A stretch of DNA of 11,403 nt from JBMZCV01 sp049613665. Lineage in GTDB: Bacteria > Bacteroidota > Bacteroidia > Chitinophagales > UBA2359. The stretch spans positions 1 to 11,403 of the forward strand of contig JBMZCV010000160.1 in NCBI GenBank assembly GCA_049613665.1, read 5' to 3'. Every line of letters starts with the position of its first letter. Within the stretch, counting starts at the first letter, position 1. Shown one piece after another: positions 8,701 through 11,403 of this stretch. The notes under the pieces are model-generated. The model did not search any database, was not told where the DNA came from, and saw only the letters and a list, made by a program, of their open reading frames with translations. A program made the position numbers and the translations under genes.

Positions 8701-11403
8701 AGATGCTATTTTTGTGCCTAGCATTTCGCCTGCTGGCGTTTACGTTTATACCGTACAAAATGGTTTATGTAGCCAAACTGCCTTACTTACCATCAATGTT
8801 TTCAGCTTGCCAAATGCAGGCACAATAACAACTATTGATATTTGCGATAGCGAAAATCCTTTTAGTTTAACAAGTGTTTTGAATGGAAATCCAGAGCAAA
8901 ACGGCTTTTGGACAGATGAAAACGAAAACCCTATTGCAGATATTTTTAATCCTGCTTCGCAAAATTCAGAGAGCTTCATTTATACCATTAATAATGGTCT
9001 GTGTCAAACCCAAAATTTCTTAAATATTACGGTTTTAAATACGCCAAATACAGGTACAAATACAACTGTTGATATTTGCGAAACGGCGGCGGCTTTCAAT
9101 CTCATAGATTTTTTAGGCAACTCGCCAGACCAAAACGGAACGTGGCAAGCACCAAATGGAAATATTTTTGATAGCGAATTTACGCCTGGCCAAGATGCAG
9201 CAGGAAACTATGTTTATTCGATAGACAACAATGGCTGTTCAAGTAGCACGATACTAAGCATTAATGTTTCGGCAGCAGCAAATGCAGGAACTGACAATAA
9301 CATTAGCGTTTGCGAAAGTGAAGTTGATTTCAATTTAATAGATTTTTTAAATGGAAACCCTCAAAGCGGAGGCTCATGGACTGACGAAAATGGAAACATT
9401 GTTTCAGATATTTTTTCGCCTGCTACCCAAAATTCAGGAAATTACATTTATACCATTGAAAACAATATTTGTTCGAGCTTTGCTACGCTAAATATTAACA
9501 TCAATAATTTGCCAACAGCTACCTTAAATGGCTCGGTAGATATTTGTAATGGAGAAACAGCAACGCTAGATTTTGAACTCACAGGAACGCCACCTTTTAC
9601 GCTCATTTACAGCGATGGCACAACAAATTTTACCTTAAATAATTTGAATAACTCGCACAACGAAACGGTTTCGCCAACGCAAAATACAAGCTACGAAATC
9701 GTGAGTGTAACAGATATAAATGGCTGTTTTAACGATAATATCACAGGAAACGCAACCATTAATGTGAATGATTCGCCTACTTTGAGTAATATTGAAGCAA
9801 TTTGTTTGGCAAATAATACAGAATATACCATAACTGCAATCATAAACAATGGCTCTGGCAATTATAGCATTTCGCCAGCAAGTGCAGGAACGATAAATGG
9901 CAATACTTTTACGAGTAATCCAATAGCAAGTGATACGGCTTATAGTTTTGAAATTGCAGACGAAAATAACTGCGAAATCGCTTTTTTGAATGGCAGCTTC
10001 AATTGCGATTGTGCCACAAATTCAGGCACTATGTCGCAAACACTTTTAGAGGCTTGCGAAGACGAAAACATTACAGTTATTTCAGATGGAAACAGCAATA
10101 ATGACGGAAATGATGTTTTTGCATACATTTTGCACGATGGAAATGGAACAGTTTTAGGTACGGTTTTTCAAACAAATACAAGCGGTATTTTCGCTTATGA
10201 CAATAGTTTTGATTTAAACACAACTTATTATGTCTCTTTTGTTTTGGGAAATAATGATGGAAATGGAAATGTCGATTTGAACGACCCTTGCTTGTCGGTG
10301 GCACAAGGCACGCCTATCATTTTTTATGAAAATCCAATACCAAACGCTGGAAATGATACCGCAGCTTGTGGAACAACTTTTGCATTGTCTGGCATTTCAA
10401 GCATTGGCACAGGAATATGGACATACTCGCCACCAACTGCCTCCGCTACGGCTACTTTTGCAAACGCAAATGATGCTCAAACTACTGTAACAGTTAGCGA
10501 AATAGGCACTTATAGCTTTACTTTTACAGAAACAAACGGCTTATGCGAAAATTCGGCAAGTGTAAACATTACTTTTGATACACCGAGTATTGTTGATTTT
10601 CCAAATGATGCTGAAATTTGCAGCAATGAAACACTCAATTTATCGGCAAGTATTCAAGATAACAATAGTTTGTTAGAAAGTGTAGAATGGTTAGATGAAA
10701 ATGGCCAAACATTAGGTAACACAACAGACATAACAATTAGTGAAACAGTAAATGGTTGCGAAGCAGCAGTTTTTGTTTATACCTTTAATGTATTTTGTAA
10801 TGGTGAAGTTGCAGAAACGCAAAGCGTAAATATTACCGTTTTTCCAACACCGCAAAACCTAACACAAGCAAATTCTTGTAGCTTAGAAATGCTTGATAAT
10901 TGCACGACAGGAAATTTAGTCATTGAATATGATACTGATGGCGATGGAATTTTTACAGATACACCAAACCAAAATCCTATTAGTGGCGAAACGATTGAAT
11001 GGCAAGCTTTTGTAAATGGCTCAAATTGTGTCGCAAATGGAACAGTTATTGCAAGCTGCACAGGCTGCCCAACAGTTACAAATTTAGCTGACGAAAATGA
11101 AACCTTTTGCGACATCGCTACGCCAGATTTTGAAGCAGCAGAAAACACTATAACAATTGATGACCCAAACACACAATTTGTCGAATTTCAATGGTTTTCT
11201 GACAATACTTTAAACAATCAAATTGATATAAACACTTACGAAGCAACACATTCTGGCAGTTGCGAAGCAGAAAACATAACACTTTTTGCTGGCCTAATTT
11301 GCGATAGCGACCAAACACCTATTTTTGCAGGTACGATAAATATCACCATTTTTCCAACACCGCAAAACCTAACACAAGCAAATTCTTGTAGCTTAGAAAT
11401 GCT
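2705..11403 (+). CDS. Giant secreted multi-module surface protein (adhesin-like), 3' end missing
   Basis: The frame is open from ATG 2705 to the window edge: 2,899 codons plus two bases, with no stop or frameshift. ATG 2705 is the first ATG after an in-frame TAA (2693-2695) and opens a signal peptide (Arg2, hydrophobic 3-18, likely cleavage after Ala23), so the protein is exported. Modules by residue: P-domain-like about 33-206; unnamed 207-459; Trp/Cys-rich 460-676; Ig-like 677-761; two longer Ig-like 762-855 and 856-943; 17 x 78-residue array 944-2269; Ig-like 2270-2357; further Ig/PKD-like modules 2358-2711; a 170-residue module 2712-2881 that begins again at 2882. No catalytic domain was seen. 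Composition is rich in Asn, Thr, Gly and Asp, with only four Lys in all and no Lys/Arg after residue 881. By analogy with Bacteroidota proteins of this style it probably acts at the cell surface in adhesion or gliding, with a T9SS or CHU_C-type C-terminus beyond the window; that ending is not seen here. Confidence 0.93.
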   Translation, partial: MRFFYLAILAMLLLFQSFTNITAQNCSCTNCPIILPDNQTESVVANLVVETTNNNSLGVNNFLEQVCLNINHTWLGDLSLSLTAPSGVSVVLFDDGNNATGCPCGNSSDDMEVCFTLNGQSTDGIFGGGNVANCSNIDYLDPCNGNNDNGEPCYFGMWEPWEASCGSGLDQINTSGSVSGIWTLTINDHVPANQGMLLDFSLVFATPPDACQSSVDCNVTTGTFTSSTGSSQISLCTDESFTILSNGDYELPYPSAGEVSELVYAIYNCQPTNPNPSSDPCFSGVFWGNENIDETSPLSLNVNGVPNLPATVTPSNNTLWYVPITADDGNDGLNPNSAINYDFNLDGCYVLGTPVQVTYADPISVITLANNCDLNTENGNVVVSIFGGLAGLNGGTYSLQNLGAGTIPSNISIAAGGQASVTIDNLNADDAFSFLVTDNFGCSYLYEGSEFSCSLVGTLCNIDATLTATPPTSDFENGRYPPNQTVTFCYNINRYEKIDCNYLQGIVPFWGNCWQETVGTEPTVTVTLQNVGLVPSTINPAIGVSSGSWNWYDDGIMTYNNLADGSLPANTPVGAGWFFNTSYDSHMLEYGTPNPDPSDPSYSYGDGDAMEIDDCDPAGNGFTWEICFQLTTKDTGECLGNTDCTVGVKSYSDGEVGVWNNSGCTADSPVSISGAMCCLPDLESQTLTACAGEEAILDPAFAENGTIYWYGNAVGGLSQGIGATFTTPPLPYPGPLIYYMELHRGNCVGERFPFTVTVEASYTAEISGGGYVCDGETIDLQIDLTGPAPWEVVYAIDGIDQAPITITAAQNPYTLTAPAPTNSESLYTLTSVGSANTSDCQGFASGSAIVRRSPPPTASALGSGTICDNGEETVEILLELKGVGPWLIEYEVDGQSFSLVAPYTPYPVTTDLEGTYIITSVSDSVCEGTPDNDNPPTVTLLPTPNAGTDTEYDICNTQGTINLIDVLEGNPDAGGVWTTFSGVPYSGTFTPTINVSGLYNYTVDNGFCEATASIIVNIITGPDVGEDTTIDICETDAPFSLFDQIDGTPDIGGTWTDENGNVVVDTFNPLNDNAGDYFYTITTPECTVSSTLTINNIALPNAGNDNIVSICEDAPASNLFNQIGGTPDSGGSFTDENGNPFGFNFNPIIHNSGVYTYTVNNGNCSASATVTINITTVPNTGQNTNIDICENDAPFSLTQSLNGNPDLNGTWTDENGNTIADSFNPNTQAAGNYTYTIDNNVCVNSTILTISLTASPNAGTDSSFEICDTDASFDLINELNGSPENGGIWTDSNGNAVSSTFNPQNDVADTFTYTVSNGNCSNSSTLTVDIVATPNAGQSVGATFCVSDLPINLIDYLGNSPQNGGTWTAPNGNAFGDIFTPSTDQSGIYTYTIINGICNATAFVDIALLPLPNAGQAAIHDICPTELPFNMQVFLSGTPENGGIWTDENGNTVNEVFDINAQTAGVFTYTVGITPCSSNSTLTINVNNDLDAGENTAISVCQNDTPFNLTQQLNGTPQNNGSWTDNNGNAVADSFNPATQNAGIYTYTIVDGNCLASTTLDISIVAQFNAGTPTEITVCENENSFLLFEMLEGSPDENGVWTDENGNVVTNSFNPNTDAVGIYTYTHGSGICSTSNTLTIAIDALPNIGLDTNYDICANDASFNLIDVLEGSPDTNGMWTDENGNVVTDSFNPTTDASQIFTYSLSNGVCDASAALNINVVTTNNAGEDNNISVCDNDASFNLIDFLNGTAANTGTWTDENGNPFSNTFDPTNDASGIYTYTVSAGNCSAMAALTIDVQTSPNAGENATMTVCTSDSPFNLIDFLNGTPQNGGSWTDENGNAISDIFNPASQNAGNYIYTISSNNCENSAILNISVESLPNAGNDSSIDICESENPFNLLDFLDGNPQSSGSWTDENGNAVSDIFNPASQNAGDYTYTLAFGTCSSSAILSINIDALPNAGNDATHAVCENENPFNLLDFLGGTPEQNGTWLNPSGNPTDAIFVPSISPAGVYVYTVQNGLCSQTALLTINVFSLPNAGTITTIDICDSENPFSLTSVLNGNPEQNGFWTDENENPIADIFNPASQNSESFIYTINNGLCQTQNFLNITVLNTPNTGTNTTVDICETAAAFNLIDFLGNSPDQNGTWQAPNGNIFDSEFTPGQDAAGNYVYSIDNNGCSSSTILSINVSAAANAGTDNNISVCESEVDFNLIDFLNGNPQSGGSWTDENGNIVSDIFSPATQNSGNYIYTIENNICSSFATLNININNLPTATLNGSVDICNGETATLDFELTGTPPFTLIYSDGTTNFTLNNLNNSHNETVSPTQNTSYEIVSVTDINGCFNDNITGNATINVNDSPTLSNIEAICLANNTEYTITAIINNGSGNYSISPASAGTINGNTFTSNPIASDTAYSFEIADENNCEIAFLNGSFNCDCATNSGTMSQTLLEACEDENITVISDGNSNNDGNDVFAYILHDGNGTVLGTVFQTNTSGIFAYDNSFDLNTTYYVSFVLGNNDGNGNVDLNDPCLSVAQGTPIIFYENPIPNAGNDTAACGTTFALSGISSIGTGIWTYSPPTASATATFANANDAQTTVTVSEIGTYSFTFTETNGLCENSASVNITFDTPSIVDFPNDAEICSNETLNLSASIQDNNSLLESVEWLDENGQTLGNTTDITISETVNGCEAAVFVYTFNVFCNGEVAETQSVNITVFPTPQNLTQANSCSLEMLDNCTTGNLVIEYDTDGDGIFTDTPNQNPISGETIEWQAFVNGSNCVANGTVIASCTGCPTVTNLADENETFCDIATPDFEAAENTITIDDPNTQFVEFQWFSDNTLNNQIDINTYEATHSGSCEAENITLFAGLICDSDQTPIFAGTINITIFPTPQNLTQANSCSLEM
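2801..3322 (+). other. P-domain-like (proprotein convertase P/Homo B) beta module
   Basis: Residues about 33-206 show the ordered landmarks of the P domain: a strand with ILPDN, then VCLNINHTWLGDLSLSLTAP followed by SG (the 'H-t-w/y-GDL-s-l-L-t-a/s-PSG' signature, residues 66-87), then SGIWTLTINDH and the closing strand LLDFSLVF (198-204). In proteases this domain stabilises the catalytic domain; here no protease domain precedes it, so it probably serves as a structural or binding cap, as in other Bacteroidota surface proteins with this N-terminus. Extra Cys/Gly-rich loops lie in the middle (about 105-170). Confidence 0.75.
3323..4081 (+). other. Unassigned Cys-containing region of the giant protein
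   Basis: Residues 207-459. Beta-rich-looking sequence with scattered cysteines, an aromatic stretch ending FWGNEN, and an Ig-like segment near 360-450 that ends in a DNFGCSYLYEG motif. I do not recognise a named family. It links the P-domain-like cap to the Trp/Cys-rich module. Confidence 0.5.
4082..4732 (+). other. Trp/Cys-rich globular module, unnamed
   Basis: Residues 460-676, about 217 aa. Landmarks: VTFCYNINRYEKIDCNYLQG followed by IVPFWGNCW, a GSWNWYDDG turn, a GAGWFF motif, a GDGDAMEIDDCD stretch, TWEICFQLTTKD, and a closing VGVKSYSDGEVGVWNN. It is Trp-rich and Cys-rich compared with the flanking Ig-like repeats, holds three of the protein's four Lys, and is probably the most distinct globular fold here, so it is a candidate for the binding head. 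I recall similar modules in Bacteroidota surface proteins but cannot name the family. Confidence 0.55.
4733..4987 (+). other. Ig-like domain (CHU_C-associated style)
   Basis: Residues 677-761. The pattern is that of Bacteroidota Ig-like domains often placed before CHU_C ends: a Cys near the start (TACAGEEAIL), then TIYWYGNAVGG, then GATFTTPPL, an IYYMEL strand, and a second Cys (RGNCVGERF) before the last strand VTVEA. The Cys pair is positioned for an intradomain disulfide. Confidence 0.65.
4988..5269 (+). other. Longer Ig-like domain A before the repeat array
   Basis: Residues 762-855 (94 aa). Pattern: C at position 12 (GGYVCDGETIDL), DLTGPAPWEVVYAIDG, a TLTSVG strand and a second Cys (SDCQG). 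Same class as the following domain and as the one just after the array; the 'LTG..PW.v.Y..dG' core is common in SprB-like Bacteroidota adhesins. Confidence 0.6.
5270..5533 (+). other. Longer Ig-like domain B directly before the repeat array
   Basis: Residues 856-943 (88 aa), beginning PTASALGSGTIC with Cys at position 12, then ELKGVGPWLIEYEVDG, YIITSVSDSVC and a closing strand. Holds Lys881, the last Lys or Arg encoded in the window. It has exactly the same length (264 bp) as the domain that follows the array at 9512-9775. Confidence 0.6.
5534..9511 (+). repeat. Array of 17 tandem 234-bp (78-aa) Ig/PKD-like repeats
   Basis: Units begin at 5534 and every 234 bp after (5768, 6002, 6236 ... 9278); the array is 3,978 bp, exactly 17 x 234, with no indel between units. 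Consensus landmarks by unit position: PNAG 1-4, Cys12 in a DIC/SVC strand, FNLIDFLNG about 18-26, Trp34 in WTDENGN (34-40), Phe46 in F-N-P, YTYT near 56-59, NG-x-Cys65, then a LTIN strand. Cys12 and Cys65 are present in all 17; Trp34 in 16 (Phe in unit 3, near 6101). Units 1, 6, 14 and 16 carry other residues in the DENGN loop. No Lys or Arg occurs anywhere in the array. In the cell it probably forms a long, acidic, disulfide-pinned rod that projects the N-terminal modules. Confidence 0.95.
9512..9775 (+). other. Longer Ig-like domain C directly after the repeat array
   Basis: Residues 2270-2357 (88 aa). Starts PTATLNGSVDIC with Cys at position 12 as in the array, then DFELTGTPPFTLIYSDG, a YEIVSVTDINGC segment and a closing strand ATINVND. 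It is the same class as the domains at 4988-5533, so the 78-aa array is bracketed by one domain type. Confidence 0.65.
9776..10003 (+). other. Ig-like module of the giant protein
   Basis: Residues 2358-2433. Contains EAICLANNTEYTITAIINNG, a turn with SPASAGTINGN, and YSFEIADENNCEI, a typical C-terminal strand pair with Cys. It is a beta-sandwich-like module; no specific family was recognised. Confidence 0.45.
10004..10339 (+). other. Bacteroidota adhesin module ending in an NDGNGNVDLND loop
   Basis: Residues 2434-2545. Begins with CDC, then a DVFAYILHDGNGTVLG strand pair, TTYYVSFVLG, and the loop NNDGNGNVDLNDPC before SVAQGTPIIFYEN. This order (YILHDG ... TYYVS ... VDLNDPCLSV ... GTP) is one I recognise from multi-module Bacteroidota surface proteins, though I cannot give a family name. 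The Asp/Asn/Gly-rich loop could bind calcium. Confidence 0.6.
10340..10576 (+). other. PKD-like PNAGNDT module
   Basis: Residues 2546-2624 (79 aa): PNAGNDTAACGTTFALSG, then GTGIWTYSPP, ATFANANDAQTTVTVSEIG, TYSFTFTETNGLC and the closing VNITF. This is the common Bacteroidota PKD-like form, distinct from the 78-aa repeats of the array despite sharing the PNAG opening: Cys is at position 10 rather than 12 and the loops differ. Confidence 0.7.
10577..10838 (+). other. Ig-like module related to the 170-aa repeat
   Basis: Residues 2625-2711. Landmarks EICSNETLNL, SVEWLDENGQ, NGCEAAVFVYTFNVFC and the end SVNITV. Its second half resembles the second half of the next unit (FQWFSDN ... GSCEAENITLFAGLIC ... 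GTINITI), which suggests that the 170-aa repeat began as a two-domain unit of which this is an older partial relative. Confidence 0.45.
10839..11403 (+). repeat. 510-bp tandem repeat: one full unit plus the first 55 bp of a second
   Basis: Positions 10839-10893 and 11349-11403 are identical over 55 bp (FPTPQNLTQANSCSLEM region), offset 510 bp or 170 codons, in frame. The two sequences differ at the base just before (10838 g, 11348 a), and a second difference lies at 10834/11344, so homology extends leftward with substitutions. The unit (residues 2712-2881) has Cys-rich segments and a DTDGDGIFTD calcium-type loop. The window ends inside copy two, so the copy number and its full identity cannot be judged. 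Confidence 0.85.

Noticed and set aside
7810..8979. Several minus-strand open frames of about 75 codons within the array (7810-8037, 8044-8271, 8746-8979; similar ones at 6172-6399)
   Set aside because: They recur at the repeat period and look alike because they are antisense to the same 234-bp unit. They have no independent coding signs.
5534..9511. Regular repeats considered as a CRISPR array
   Set aside because: The unit is 234 bp, coding throughout, with diverged sequences and no short identical repeat/unique spacer pattern.
10777..11172. Minus-strand open frame of 131 codons
   Set aside because: Lies fully antisense to the continuous giant reading frame, has no recognisable domain, and its length is explained by codon bias of the opposite strand.
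2705..11403. Possible frameshift or pseudogene in such a long gene
   Set aside because: I followed the frame codon by codon; repeats stay in phase (unit starts all congruent with 2705 modulo 3) and no stop occurs, so there is no sign of decay.

Overview
The window looks like a piece of a Bacteroidota chromosome, possibly of Saprospiraceae-like affinity. The DNA is AT-rich. None of the three gene starts has a recognisable Shine-Dalgarno sequence. There is a Bacteroidota-type lipoprotein, and most of the window is one giant secreted protein built from the Ig/PKD-like modules typical of that phylum's surface adhesins. The family placement is an inference from protein style, not from a marker gene.

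Layout: positions 1-93 hold no gene I can support. A strong symmetrical hairpin terminator (94-133) follows, then two minus-strand genes: thymidine kinase (tdk, 181-795) and an unrecognised lipoprotein (1122-2213), separated by a 326-bp gap with a weak hairpin. An AT-rich divergent intergenic region (2214-2704) separates them from the plus-strand giant gene, which starts at ATG 2705 and is still open at the right edge (2,899 codons plus two bases, no stop, no frameshift seen).

The giant protein, in order: signal peptide; P-domain-like beta module; unnamed Cys-containing region; a Trp/Cys-rich module (residues about 460-676); an Ig-like domain; two longer Ig-like domains; a central array of 17 repeats of 78 residues (nt 5534-9511); a third longer Ig-like domain matching those before the array; several PKD/Ig-like modules; and a 170-residue module that starts to repeat exactly where the window ends. 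It is most likely an exported surface adhesin or stalk-like protein. Its anchor or secretion-sorting domain would lie past the window.

Most notable: (1) the 17 repeats keep a perfect 234-bp period with no indel, although their sequences have diverged; (2) each unit has two cysteines at fixed positions 12 and 65; (3) no Lys or Arg is encoded from residue 882 to the window end, about 2,018 residues; (4) the last 55 bp are an exact copy of 10839-10893, suggesting both a 510-bp tandem duplication and an assembly break at a repeat. I see no defence system, mobile element, CRISPR array or RNA gene. The tdk and lipoprotein genes show no obvious functional tie to the giant protein.
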